Source: Primulina eburnea (taxonomy: Eukaryota > Streptophyta > Magnoliopsida > Lamiales > Gesneriaceae). Taken from it: a stretch of DNA of 64,000 nt. Positions 22,220 through 34,300 of this stretch are shown piece after piece; the first letter of the stretch is position 1, and every line of letters starts with the position of its first letter. Where the stretch lies: NCBI RefSeq assembly GCF_022965805.1, contig NC_133110.1, forward strand, positions 33,728,317 to 33,792,316. The letters run 5' to 3'. The position numbers and the translations under genes were made by a program. A model generated the notes under the pieces. It was not told the origin of the DNA, made no database searches, and was given only the letters and a program-made list of their open reading frames with translations.

Positions 22220-24888
22220 ATGGCGACTCAAACTCCTGCTCACATATTGAATGCAATGGTCATCGATTTTAACTCGGCTCTATCGATTCAAGAAGCAGAT
22301 GTTAAGAATGTATTTCCAAAGCTTGAGTCGGCAGGTCTCAGGATGTTCTTAGGACAATCTTCCCAGAAGATATATCTCAAAGAGGTCAATGAATTCTACA
22401 GGAAAGGATTTATCACTAATATGACACTATATCTGTGACTATCAATGATCAGTTGCTACGTCTTTCCGAGGAATCTTTCGGAGAAATCTTTTCTTTATCA
22501 ACTGATGGTTATGTAAATTTTTCTGAAGTAAAAACTCAGGACATTGAAGAAATGCAGTCTCGATTATCTGCTGATGGACGAAAAATCAAGGTTTCCGATC
22601 CAAAAAAGGAACTGAAACCAGAAATTCAGTTGCTAGCTGATATCGTAGCAAAGGGAATATTAGCAAAAGCCGGTTCTTATGATGCTCTTACACTCGAAAA
22701 ATTCCAGGTAATGACCATAATCATGAGTGAAAAGAAAGTAAATTGGAGATATATTCTGTTTAACATCTTGAAGAATATGCTCAAGTCATCCAAACAATCA
22801 TGTGGCTTTGCTATCCAAATCAGTTATCTGTTAAAACTGAAGGGTTTAGTAGCTGAAAATGCTGAAATATCATCAAAATCCAAAGTCTTTATTGCCAAAA
22901 ACACCTTGCAATCAAAAACCAAACTGGAAGTTGAGCCATCACCAGTCAAGAAGGTCAAAACAGCAAAAAGGAAACTGATTCTCAGTGAATCAGACGTAGA
23001 GAAAACTCCTTCACCTAGGCTTGTCAAAAGACCAAGGACTAAAAGAACCAAAACAACAACAACCATGGAAGTTATCCAATCAGCTGATCAACAACCCATT
23101 CAAGCCATACCTTTGCAGGTACTCTCACCTGATGAACCAGTTACCAAAGCCAAGACAACAGCTAAGGTTAAAGCCCCATTAACCCTCGTAAATCACCCTA
23201 CCATCTTGCCTAGGGCCAGATCTAAAGGTATAATATTAAGGGAACCAGTGCAATCAACACACTCAGGAATGGATCTTCTTCACACTCTTTCAACTGACAA
23301 AGGAAAATGACAGCTAGTTGAAGAACCCCGGCCATCCAATGTCATTCAAACACACATTGACCTTGTTTGGGAACAGGTCAATGCATTTGCCACATCACAA
23401 TTAAAATCTTTTGACTATTGGAAAAGCTTCAGAACAGAAATCTTTGCCAAAGAACTGAAGCATAGATCTCCACTGAAAAAGTTCATCAAACTAGAAGCAA
23501 TCGTGATGAAAGTAGTCAAAGCTGCTACAATTTCACAAGCATTAGAAAGGCAGAAATACTTCTTTGATCAGATTCCCGTCAAAAAGCTAACAAGAATGGT
23601 AGCACAGCTGAAGTCCAACTACCATCCAACAAGTCCAACTGCATACAATGATAGAGCTGTGTTCACTCAACTAGACGCAGATCTTAGTAGCTTGCAAAGG
23701 GAAATAAGATTTTGGGAAGAAGATCAGGAACTAGTTATTCATGAAAAACCCTTCAAATCAAATACTGAAAAAGATTTATCCTTCTCTCCACAAAAAGAAC
23801 CATCTCCACAACAGTCAACTGAAAAGCCAGTTCAGGAAATACCTAAATCCTCTCAGACAGAACATCAGTTATATTCTGAAGAAGAACTATCCTTGGCAAA
23901 CATCGATGAAATCATTCAAGCTGTTGCCTTAGAAGCTGAGTATGACTCAGTTACTCATTCAGCTGAACAACCAGAGCAAGATATTAAGATATCGTCTGAA
24001 GCACCAACTGAGTCACTCATTGATGAAAAATTTATATCTGCTCAAACTGAAGTACCCACCCAAAAATCAGAAAAAGAAATAACTGCAGCGGAAAAAGCTC
24101 AAACTGAAGCACCTGTTCAGTCAGAAAGTTCTGCTGAACAAGTTGTTCAAACTGACGAACAAGAAAAACCATCAGACCAAGAAACTGCTGAACATGAAGA
24201 AAGTCAGTTGCTCACTAAATCAAAAGAGCAAGAACAAAGTTAAGTTAATCCTCCACAAGAAGCCTCTATGCATGAACCATCCATCTCCATCATTCAGCCA
24301 GACAGACAATTATTTGATCAAAATCAACCATCATCATCTCAAATTCAAGAAAACATTCCAACTCAATCTACGGTTGGAACAATGAAAACTAATCAAGCAT
24401 TAGTCCTTTTTGGACAACCATCGAAGCATTCAGAAACGCCCAGCCAGCAACCTCCAATTCAATCCACAGAAATGGATACGGTTCTTGAAGAAATTCAGAA
24501 CATACAGTACAGTATGCAGCAGATGCTAGCTGAAATCAAGAAAATTCAACTCGAACAGCTGTCGCATACTGTCAAATTAGATTCTTTGATTGAATTTGAC
24601 TCAGCAAAACTAAACAATCTTCAAGCCAACATGGACTCTCTTAGCAGGACTGTGCAAGAAATGAAGAATGGGCTAGTCAGCTCATTCTTTACAACTCAGA
24701 ATGTAATCAGTCAGAGAGTTGGGCGACTGGAAACCTCTGTTTCTAATCGAATAGCATCGCTACAAACTTCCTTCACAAATGTCGCCTCAAGTATCTCAGC
24801 AGATGTAAAACTTCTATCCATTGACGTTCGAAAGCTGTCAGACAAAATGGAGATGTTTGACAAAAAGAGGGAAGGACAAAGCAGCTGA
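22220..24888 (+). pseudogene. Long ORF in the envelope position of the SIRE-like element
   Basis: About 890 codons from MATQTPAHILNAMVIDF to DKKREGQSS, broken by a frameshift near 22430, a TGA at 23308 and a TAA at 24241; otherwise one frame is kept. The N-terminal about 270 residues look folded. They are followed by basic, nuclear-localisation-like stretches (KKVKTAKRK, KRPRTKRTK), then a region rich in S, E, Q and P, and a C-terminal coiled coil (about 24480-24870). No signal peptide, transmembrane segment or furin-like site is evident, so calling it an envelope would rest on position alone. Related long ORFs occur after pol in SIRE elements of other plants. Function unknown. Confidence 0.65.
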
Positions 24889-25066
24889 AGAAGATTTAAT
24901 CAGATTATTTATATGATCAGATTTTATGTTATCTATAAGGAATCCAGATATTATATTCTCAGATGTTATGTTATCTACAAGGAACCCAGTTATTTTATAA
25001 TTCAGTTGCGTAATCTACAAAGAGCTCAGTTATTCGACCTTAAATCACTTGGTTTTGTCAAACACC
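24889..25066 (+). other. 3' untranslated leader-like segment of the SIRE-like element
   Basis: Contains three imperfect repeats of a TATGTTATCTA(T/C)AAGGA-type unit of about 50 bp at 24905-25030. No protein seen. Confidence 0.5.
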
Positions 25067-25067
25067 A

Positions 25068-25080
25068 TAAAGGGGGAAAT
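25068..25080 (+). promoter_or_regulatory. Polypurine tract of the SIRE-like element
   Basis: AAAGGGGGAAAT lies directly before the TGTTGG of the 3' LTR. Confidence 0.85.
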
Positions 25081-26023
25081 TGTTGGAAACTAGATTCTGG
25101 AGTTTGACAAAACGTAAATCAATCGATTAACAAAATATGAATCAACTGATGCGCACAAGAAAATTCGGCAACTGAAGTAAGTTGATACAATGATATAAAG
25201 TAAACTGATCAGTTGAAACTGATCAGTCTCTCAACTGAAGACGTCTCGGGAAAGAACAAAGGAGACATAACAGATTACAAGAACTTCGCACTTCAATCAT
25301 TACAGCATAGAACAATGTGTTTCGGCTATTGCAATTAAGACGCCGTATCACAATCAATGAAGAGAACATTGCCCAAGGAATGATGAAGTGGCAATCAACG
25401 GATACTAGAATTCAAATGCATATCAAAGTTACCGTTGAAAAAGAAGTATAAATATAACTGAAGAACAGCAGATAAAGTAGAGACGATCATTCAATCTTAA
25501 GCTTGGTGTTACTCTGTCAAAATCTCAGCTCACTCTCATTTGAATTATTCGTAGCAATCAAGGCTACAATCTGAGCTTATTAGCACTCTCTAAAAGTTGT
25601 TAGACTCAATTGTGCTAATATCAGTTACGTACTGAAAATATTGTGTAGAACTAAGAACTAAGAGTTTCAGTTTTGGCAGTTGTAAATCCAAACTGAAGTG
25701 GGTCTGTACAAGTGTTGTACTTGATCAAAGTCTTTTAGTGAATATCCTATCCTTGTGATAGAAGGGGTGACGTAGGAGTAATTAAATTCTCCGAACATCC
25801 AGAAACAACTCTGGCATATTTCTTTCAGTTTCGTATTCTATCTTTCAATCAGTTACTTTCCGCAACTATTCTAGTTTAACTGATTGTTATTGACCAACAA
25901 GATTCCGAGATTCAGTTTGTCACCAAACTGAACTCAAATATTCTTAAAGAACATTTTTAAGTGTGAGTGTTTATTCAACCCCCCTCCTTCTAAACACTCT
26001 TATTACGAGAACCGATCCTATCA
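25081..26023 (+). repeat. 3' LTR of the SIRE-like element
   Basis: 943 bp, matching 14167-15100 apart from about 8 substitutions, an 8-bp duplication (AACTAAGA, near 25650) and a 2-bp change in a C run near the end. Confidence 0.95.
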
Positions 26024-26028
26024 GCATG

Positions 26029-26111
26029 ATATGTCTATGTTTATGTGTCAAATTATTTTCGAAAATTGTGTCATATTTTTATGTTGTGCTCGAACGGCCC
26101 CCCATTTGCTG
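26029..26111 (+). repeat. 3' LTR of G1, part 2
   Basis: Short strip of G1 LTR left between the SIRE-like element (TSD to 26028) and the hAT element. Its last 8 bases, ATTTGCTG, are the left hAT TSD. Confidence 0.75.
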
Positions 26112-26290
26112 TAGAGCTGTCAATCGGGCCGGCCCGTGTCGGGTTGGGTCGGCCCGACTCGGGTTGGGAAGTGGTCGGCCCGTAGCGGGCCGGTCCATCG
26201 GGTTGGTGGGTTGGGAAATCCCAGCCCAGCCCACCAAAAGATGGGCCGCGGGTTGGGTTGGGCCAACCCACGGGTCTAAAAAAATCTAAA
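26112..26290 (-). repeat. Left terminal region of the hAT element
   Basis: 13-bp terminal repeat plus subterminal GC-rich GGGTTGG/CCAACCC and GGCCC words. The mirror region is at 36400-36582. Such words are typical transposase-binding subterminal repeats (inference). Confidence 0.8.
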
Positions 26291-26523
26291 CAATTTCAAT
26301 ACATTTGCTTAGTTTTGCATACTGTAGTTCACCTAAAACAATTGACAAAAAACGCTGTGCTGTAATCTGAATAAAAAAAGGTTGTGAAGAATCCAAAGAT
26401 GAGGAAATGTTAAAAGATGAAATGCCACAATTGACAGTGAAATAAACGAACAAAGTGCTAAAAAGTTAAAGAGTTCAAACAAATTAAAGTTCATCAAACT
26501 ATACAAAAAAACAATACAATTTT

Positions 26524-29500
26524 TTAAATTTCATTAATCATGAAATCATTCATATCAAATTCTTCTCCTCCATCATCATCCTCTCCCCCTTTATCAATAT
26601 CAGCATTTGATCCCTGATTACACAACGTTGTTTTAACACTTGTGTCGTCTTCATTACCTTGATCAACATTAAAATACAAAAATACGAATGTAGTTAAAAT
26701 TAAAATAATAATAAACTAATTTATCAACTAAGTTAACAACAAACTAGAAATTTGTAAACAAAATTACCAAAGTAACCATGCAACCAATTGCGAGTGCAAA
26801 TAAGAGCTTGAATTTTTTCAGGAAGTGTACAACTTCTATACTTGGTAAGCACACGAGCACCGATGGAAAAAGCTGATTCTGATGCAATAGTAGTAATTGG
26901 AATAGCCAAAACATCATATGCCATCATTGCTATGGTGGGGTACCGATGTTTTTTATCCTTCCAGTACTCCAAAACATTCAACTCTTGATGTCACGTCCCG
27001 AGACCGGGGTTAGTCGACACCGGCGTTATTCAACAATCACATAATTGCTAAATAACAAGCCTCGTAGTACAGTGTAAACCAAAACCAGTTTATTACTCAT
27101 AATCAATCAAAAGATTGTCTTTACAACATAGATTCTTAGAATGACAAATATCTGCGGAAGCGTTTATGACTTGAATTAAAAACTCACAAGAACATATTCT
27201 TAATTAAAATTCTTCATGCGTCCACCATCAGTCCAAAAACTGGTGTCTGATTCTTCTTTCTCTATTTCTTCTTCTGACTTATCTGGGGAGGATAGAGTAA
27301 GGGATGAGTATTTTGGGAAATACTCATCAAGTGGGGGCGTATCGAGCACAATAAAACAACATGCATAAATTTCGAAACACATGACTTTTGTAACATCGTT
27401 CATATCACATGCATAACATTGACCAGCACTGAGATTCATCCACTTTCTATGGTTTACTGATATCAGTCCCTAATTTTTACTCCTCTAAGGGGACGAGGCC
27501 GTATAGCGGTTATGTCCCCCACCGCGTAAGGGTACGTCATGGTTGGGATTGCCACCCATATACAGTCGAATCCTCACAGTGCCCAAAACCGTATGACAAC
27601 CAACACAAGAACAGAGTAGAAGAAGAATTGTACTCGACTATTTTCAAAAACAACATATGCATAAATTCAAATTTTCAACTTTAAAACAAGCCCACTTACC
27701 TTATACTGGAAGAACACGTGAAGAACTCAGAAACCATAGAAGAATCATGCAACCAACACCTCGAAGACGCATCAGCACATCTACCGGAAAATCAGTCGTC
27801 TTGAAAAATTCACTGTGCCTTATTGCACCGTTGGATCGGACTCAAAATTTTACAGTACGTTCACAAGTACGTCAAACGGATTATGAACGGTGGTGATCGA
27901 GTTTCGACGTCGTTTAGGCCTGTTCCTACAGAAAAACCGTAGGTATGCTGAATTCCCGCCTAAAATCTGAGCAGTTTTCTTGCGAAGGCTATAAACGAAA
28001 AACTAACCGTTGGATTTTGCTGAAATTTGGATATATTATTCGAAACATATCGAAGCATATTCTGAACGATGGAGATCGAATTCCGAGCACCCCGGAGAGA
28101 GAAACGAATTTCTGAACGTTGAAAGAATTTTGATGACTAGTGCAGAATTTTGGAGAACAAAAATTTCAAAAATTCTTGGGAGCACTTGTGAGAGAAAATT
28201 TCGAAAATTGCTTGCTAGAATGGAAGGGTGAACTTTTTTTTGAAGGCTTAGGAGGTATTTATAGGTGCTGGGTGAGAATCCTGTCATATACCGATTGATT
28301 TTCCTTCCAAAGTTGCGAGATAATTATTCCTTAATTATCGAGATATGTATTCCATATTTATTGATATGCTTCCTTGTTGAGAAAAGCTGTCTTGTATGTA
28401 ATATTTCCTTCCAATTTGATTGATATCCAACCTTATTTCGAAATTAATACATGATTTGTACTGAAATTGAATTTCATGTATTTATTGACTTGAAATTTCC
28501 AATACCATGTATTATTTAATATTTTCGAATTCGTTATAACTCGAAAATAAATTCTTATACATGTCTATATTTAATTAGTTACATGCCCAAAAATTTGGGT
28601 TTTCACACTTGATGATAAGCAAATTCAAGTTTTGGCTCCTCTAAATAAAGGTCAATTTGAGATTTTCCAACATTTGTAAATTTATGGCTCTCATATGCCA
28701 TCATTTTCTATATTAATTGCAATAATTATGATATGAAAATATAAATCAGTTAAATAATATAAGAAAAAAAGTATTAGAATACTTACATAAAAAATGTTTT
28801 TGCTCTTTCCTTTACCTTCTCCTGCACTTTGGGGAGCAATTTGTGTGCTAGAAGAAGATCGTGGTCGTGAAGAACTTGCATTGTCAGTCTTAGAATATTC
28901 ATCAAAAAGCTTATAGAATTTTTCTTTCACAAGTTCTATCTTCTCGAGACATTTAACAAAATCACTCTCAACCTTAGAATAAAAAAACTCAAACTTCGAA
29001 AGGTTTATCCGTGGGTCAAGAATGGCTCCAAATGCAAGCACCATGCTATATTGTGTCCAATACTTTTCAAACTTTCCCAACATTCTTTTACACATATCAC
29101 TTATCACCTCATCTTCATGCATTAAGTTTTCCTTTAACTAAACTTCAATCTTCTAGACTTGCATAAAATATAAATTTGATGTAGGATAAGAAGAACCGGA
29201 GGTCAAATTGGTAGTGTCATAAAATGGCTCAAGGAACTCACATATTTTTTCTCCTCTTTTCCACTCTTCACTTGAAGGACAAAATTTATAATTCTTGTAA
29301 TTGAATTGAAGGAAAACAAAAGTTTTCTTATACTTGATGGCACTATCAAGCATTAAATATATCGAGTTCCAACGAGCAGACACATCCAATCGCAAGCCAC
29401 TACTAGTATCAATGCTACCGACTGCTTGTACACATTCTTGAAACTTCTTCATCCTAGTCTCCGAACCTTTAACATACTTGACTGACTCTCTAATTTTATT

Positions 29501-30410
29501 CAAAGCAACAACAACGACTTTCAAACCTTCTTGGACAATTAGATTCAATATATGAGCAGAACAACGAACATGAAAATACTCACCGTCACACAATAAGCTA
29601 TCATGCAAAGAGAATTGCTCTTTCAAATTAACTTGCATGCTGTCATTACTAGATGCATTATCCAATGTCAAAGAAAAAACTTTTTTCTCAATTCCCCACT
29701 CCTTCAAAATTTCAAATAATTTTGCTGCTATATCAATTCCTGAGTGTGGTGGAGGCATATGAGAAAAGCTAAGAATTTTACTATTCAACTTCCAATCATT
29801 ATCAACAAAATGAGCAGTCATGCAAATATAACCCTCACTAGTGCATGACGTACACAAATCCGAAGTTAAACGAACTCTATTCTGAATAGTAGCCAAAACA
29901 TGCTTAAGTTTCTCTTTTTCCCTCAAATAGATTCTTTTAATATCACAAACAAGAGTGTTTCTAGAAATACAAGGAACATCGGGATTTATGTATTTCATCC
30001 AAGCTCTAATACCATCATACTCAACAAACGAAAATGATAAATCATGTCTAATGATTGCACAAGCCAATAATTTCACGTGCAATTTTTTGGTCTGTTTTCT
30101 TAGACCTCATCTTCCCATCTTGATCAAGAATCATTTGTCCTACATCATGGAACTTCAATTTGCTACAAGTTTTCTGATGACGCCACAACGTAGAAGTTCC
30201 ATGCTGCTTAGTCCCACATTGATACTGTTTTTTACATATATTACATTCAGCTTTATCTAAACCATCAATCCCTTCGATTTTCTTAAAATACATCCAAATA
30301 TCAGAAGTATCTCTACATTTTTTTGGTTTAGTTGAACCCTCATCATTCGTAGGATTTTTCAGTTCATCAACATCCACATCAGCAGTTGGAGTTTGAGAAG
30401 AAACGTCCAT
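26524..30410 (-). pseudogene. hAT transposase (BED finger, RNase H-like, dimerisation domain), interrupted
   Basis: The ATG at 30410 starts MDVSSQTPTAD. A BED-type zinc finger follows (DIWMYFKKI, AECNICKKQYQC, HGTSTLWRHQKTC). A 1-nt frameshift near 30060 leads to the catalytic region (FSFVEYDGIRAWM, SLTLDNASSNDSM, RCSAHILNLIVQEGL, SARWNSIYLML). Two stops near 29153-29135 precede LKENLMHEDEVI and ILDPRINLSKFEF. An intron appears to run from about 28785 to 28711. The C-terminal hAT dimerisation domain (NVLEYWKDKKHRYP, IASESAFSIGARVL) lies at 26768-26981, beyond the solo LTR. A last intron (26658-26767) leads to an acidic tail ending at 26526. Not functional in this copy. Confidence 0.93.
26989..28607 (-). 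mobile_element. Solo LTR of a gypsy element related to G1
   Basis: 1619 bp beginning TGTCACGTCCCGAG and ending GGTTTTCACA on the plus strand, with a perfect 5-bp TSD CTTGA (26984-26988 and 28608-28612). No internal region remains, so two LTRs recombined after insertion. Its 3' part is similar to the G1 LTR (both end GGGACGTGACA), but the 5' part differs, so it belongs to a sister family. It interrupts the hAT transposase; leaving it and one TSD copy out restores the reading frame. ORFs within it are not genes. Confidence 0.95.
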
Positions 30411-30802
30411 TTCAACAATATGTAATTTTTTTTTTCAAAAACCTACTGTAATTTTGAATTCAAAATTTAAAAATACAATCATTTCAATAATAACTTGTAT
30501 TCAAGAATGTATTAATTAAGAGGAAAAATAGCAATTAACAGTAACACATCATTTCACTTGAATCAAAATTTTAAAGTATTAAAGAATGTAATCACTAACT
30601 TGTATTCAAGAATATATTCAAGAATGTATTGCTTCTGCTCTTGAAACTCTAAAACCGACTACTTTATGGGAACGGACAACAGCTGCGGGTCAAGTAGTAG
30701 ATGGGGTGTTACTTGGTGGGCGGGGCTTTGGAGTAGCAATGGAAGCTCTCCTGAAATATCTAGGATCACTGGATCAGAATATGGAATTACCTATGTACTA
30801 GG
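30411..30802. other. hAT 5' region with a possible captured coding fragment
   Basis: Mostly AT-rich. On the plus strand, about 30600-30799, a frame reads ALETLKPTTLWERTTAAGQ then VVDGVLLGGRGFGVAM and EALLKYLGSLDQN, ending at a TAG. Composition and codon use look like real protein, unlike the surrounding DNA. I cannot name the parent gene. It may be a host gene fragment picked up by the hAT element. Confidence 0.4.
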
Positions 30803-31260
30803 TGTTGGGGAATTACCCTGAAGTGATGCCGACCACGATGATAATAATATCCAAACTTGCGGAATAAAATAATCAACAAGAACACAAAGATTTACGTGGT
30901 TCACCCGATATAGGCTACGTCCACAGAGCACTGCAACTTTTATAAATATTACAACAAGTGTATACACCAATACACTCAATATCTCACGATCCCAACCCCG
31001 AGTATACCGAGAAAATATTTTCTCTAACTCACAAAAGAGAATTCCCGCACTCAAGAAAAAAATACACTCTTTTTTTCTATGCACTCTCTTTTTATCAAAG
31101 TTGAAAAGCTTTTGATTTTGGGATACAATAACTGAAGGAGTTGAGCTCTATTTATAACCAGAATTCTTAAGCCAAAACAGAAAATCTCCCGATGTGGGAT
31201 TTCATTTTCTGATTTTTTAATTCCGCGTGGGCCCCACCTCCATTAAAAACCCGCCTAACA
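30803..31260 (-). repeat. 3' LTR of C1
   Basis: TGTTGGGGAATTACC to CCGCCTAACA. The polypurine tract, minus strand CAATTGGGAGAAT, is at 31261-31274. Confidence 0.94.
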
Positions 31261-31331
31261 ATTCTCCCAATTGAAGACTTGATTTCAATCATGTCTTCAT
31301 ACCATCATTGCAGCAGCTCATATATCTCCAT

Positions 31332-34300
31332 TTATACTTGCAGTCCGACTGAAGTTGAACACAACTTCAGTTTGTGAATGGTTACTGTCTTTGTGAGCAT
31401 ATCGGCTGGATTCTTACTTCCAAGAATCTTCTCCAGCATCAAGATTCCATCTTCCAGCACTGATCTGATGAAATGGTAACGAACCTGTATATGCTTTGTC
31501 CTAGCATGATAAACAGGATTTTTTGCTAAATGAATAGCACTCTGACTGTCACAGTGTAATGTGCTATCTTCAAGGTTCTGGCCCAATTCTTCCAGAAAGG
31601 ATCTCAACCATATCATCTCCTTACTAGCTTCTGTAACTGCAACATACTCAGCCTCAAGAGTCGAAAGCGCAACAATCTTTTGCAGCTTAGACACCCAGCT
31701 TACAACTGTACCACCTAATGTGAACACATATCCAGTAGTACTTTTCCTGCCATCCAGGTCACCACCCATATCGATATCGACAAAACCCTGTAAGCCCAAT
31801 TTTGACCTCCTGAAGCATAAAGAACAACTAGCAGTACCTTTCAAATACCTTAGAATCCACTTAACTGCTTCCCAGTGTTGCTTTCCTCGATTACTCATAA
31901 ACCTGCTCACAACTCCCACTGCATGTGCTATGTCTGGTCTTGTACACACCATTGCATACATGAGGCTTCCGACAGCAGAAGCATAAGGAACCTTATTCAT
32001 ATAAGCCTGCTCCTGCTCTATCGATGGTGATTGTGCTTTGGTTAGTTTGAAATGACTAGCCAAAGGAGTACTCACATGTTTAGCTTCATCCATGTTAAAT
32101 ATGCTAACCACCTTTTTTACTCTTCTTGAGATAACTTCAAGAATCCATTCACCCGGTCTCTTAAGATCCTCGTTCCAAGGATTTGCTTTGCAGCACCCAA
32201 ATCTTTCATGGCAAATTCCTTTGATAAATCTTTCTTGAGTTTATCAATTTCTTCCAGACAAGCTCCAGCTATCAGCATATCATCTACATATAGCAGTAGT
32301 ATGATATAAGAACCGTCAAACTTTTTCACATAACAGCAGTTATCAGCTTGACACCTTAGGAAACCATTATTACTCATGAATCCATCAAACTTCTTGCACC
32401 ACTATCTTGGAGCTTGTTTGAGACCATACAATCTCTTCTGAAGTTTGCACACCATTTTCTCTTTTCCCCGTACTTCAAAGCCTTGTGGCTGCTTCATATA
32501 AATTTCTTCATCTAGGTCACCGTGAAGAAACGCAGTCTTTACATCCAACTGCTCCAAATGTAAGTCTTCCTTCGCCACTAGTCCAAGTACTGTCCTGATA
32601 GTGGTTAATTTAACCACCGGAGTGAAAATTTCGGTGTAATCGATTCCTTCCCGTTGTTGGAAGCCTTTTACAACAAGTCTTGCCTTGTACCGCTTGCTAC
32701 CATCATGCTCTTCTTTTAACCGGTACACCCACTTGTTATGTAACGCCTTTTTGCCTTGTGGAAGTTCTGTCAACTACCACGTCTGATTGGATGACGGTGA
32801 ATCCATCTCGTCTTCCATGGCCAACTCCCACTTGGTTGAATCATCATTTTTCATTGCCTCTTCATAGGTCACCAGTTCACCTTTGTCTGTCAGCAAAATA
32901 TAGTGAAGTGCGGGGGAGTATCTTTCTGGGGGTCTAATGGTTCTCAAAGATCTCCTGAGTTCAATCACCGGAGTTTGTGGGTCATCATCTTGTGCAGTTT
33001 CTTCTTCATCTTCATGGTTACTGGTTTTCGATTCATTCACAGGAATATGTTTCAATGACACTTCATCAGTCTTCTTGACTTCAGGACATTCATCTCCAGC
33101 TCCAATGTCTGACTTGTCCTTGTACAAAAGTTTCTCATTAAAGATTACATCTCTGCTCCGAATGATCTTCCGATTTTGGTCATCCCAGAAACGATAACCA
33201 AACTCATTATCTCCATAACCAATAAAGAAGCACTTCTTTGATTTCAGATCAAGTTTTGTTCTGCTTGCTGAATCAATATGAACATAGGATAGACATCCAA
33301 ACACTTTCAAGAAAGAAAGGTTTACTTCTTTGCCGCTCCATACCTCTTCGGGTATTCTGCAGTCAAGCGGTATCGAAGGTCCTCTGTTGAACAGATATGC
33401 TGCAGTGTTAACAGCATCAGCCCAGAATGATTTTGGCAATCCAGAATGCAATCTCATGCTCTTTGCGCGTTCATTCAGGGTCATGTTCATCCTTTCAGCT
33501 ACACCATTCTGTTGAGGTGTACGAGGAATGGTTTTCTCCGTATTGATCCTGTTCTGTGTACAATATTTCTTGGACTCATCATCTTAATATTCTCCACCAT
33601 TGTCAGACCGTAAGCACTTCACCTTCAAGTTGGTCTCATTTTCCACCATGGCTTTCCACCTTTTAAAGGTCTCGTAAACATCAGATTTATTTTTCAGAAA
33701 ATAAACCCAAACTTTTCTACTCGAATCGCCAATGAATGTGACATAGTATCTCGAGCCTCCAAGGGATGTCACAGGAGATGGTCCCCATACATCAGTATGA
33801 ACCAGCTCCAACTTTGCTGCTTTCGAATCTCTACCTCCTTTTGAAAAGCTCACATTCTTCTGCTTTCCAAAGATACAGCTTTCACATAGTTGGTGTTCAA
33901 CAGTCTTTAATTCTGGTAGCTTTCCTTTTGACACCAACATCTTCATTCCCTTCTCACTCATATGTCCAAGTCTATAATGCCATAGACTTGAATTGGCTCC
34001 AGCATCCACAGCTGCTAATGTGTCTCTGCAACTAGAAGTCATATACAGTGTTCCAGTTTTCTTTCCTCGAGCAATAATCATGGCTCCTTTGTTCACTTTC
34101 CAGGAACCATCACCGAAAGTCACATTGTGGCCTTCATCATCGAGCTGTCCCACCGAGATCAGATTGCGTGTCAATTTTGGTACATGCCTGACTTTGTTGA
34201 TTTTCCAGACAAATCCATTTGACATCTTCATCCGTACATCACCCATACTAACAATTTCCAAGGGTTTTCCATCAGCCAGGAAAACTTTTCCGTAATCGCC

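Larger units (their letters stand above)
14167..26023 (+). mobile_element. SIRE-like Ty1/copia element with extra cargo ORFs
   Basis: An 11.86-kb element with LTRs of 934 and 943 bp and TSD GCATG at 14162-14166 and 26024-26028. Order: 5' LTR, primer binding site, gag, protease, integrase, RT, RNase H, then 4.7 kb of extra sequence, polypurine tract, 3' LTR. Integrase before RT makes it copia. The long size, the gag type and a large ORF between pol and the 3' LTR fit the SIRE/Maximus lineage. The LTRs differ by about 8 substitutions plus two small indels (about 0.9%), so it is recent, yet gag-pol has several stops and frameshifts. It splits the 3' LTR of G1. Confidence 0.95.

Noticed and set aside
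22220..24888. Viral envelope gene
   Set aside because: Position fits, but there is no signal peptide, transmembrane span or cleavage site; described as an unknown ORF instead.
25963..26289. 108-codon ORF across the SIRE LTR end and hAT start
   Set aside because: It spans two transposon boundaries defined by TSDs, so it cannot be an ancestral gene.
27200..28287. Small ORFs between the hAT parts
   Set aside because: They lie inside the solo LTR bounded by the CTTGA TSD.
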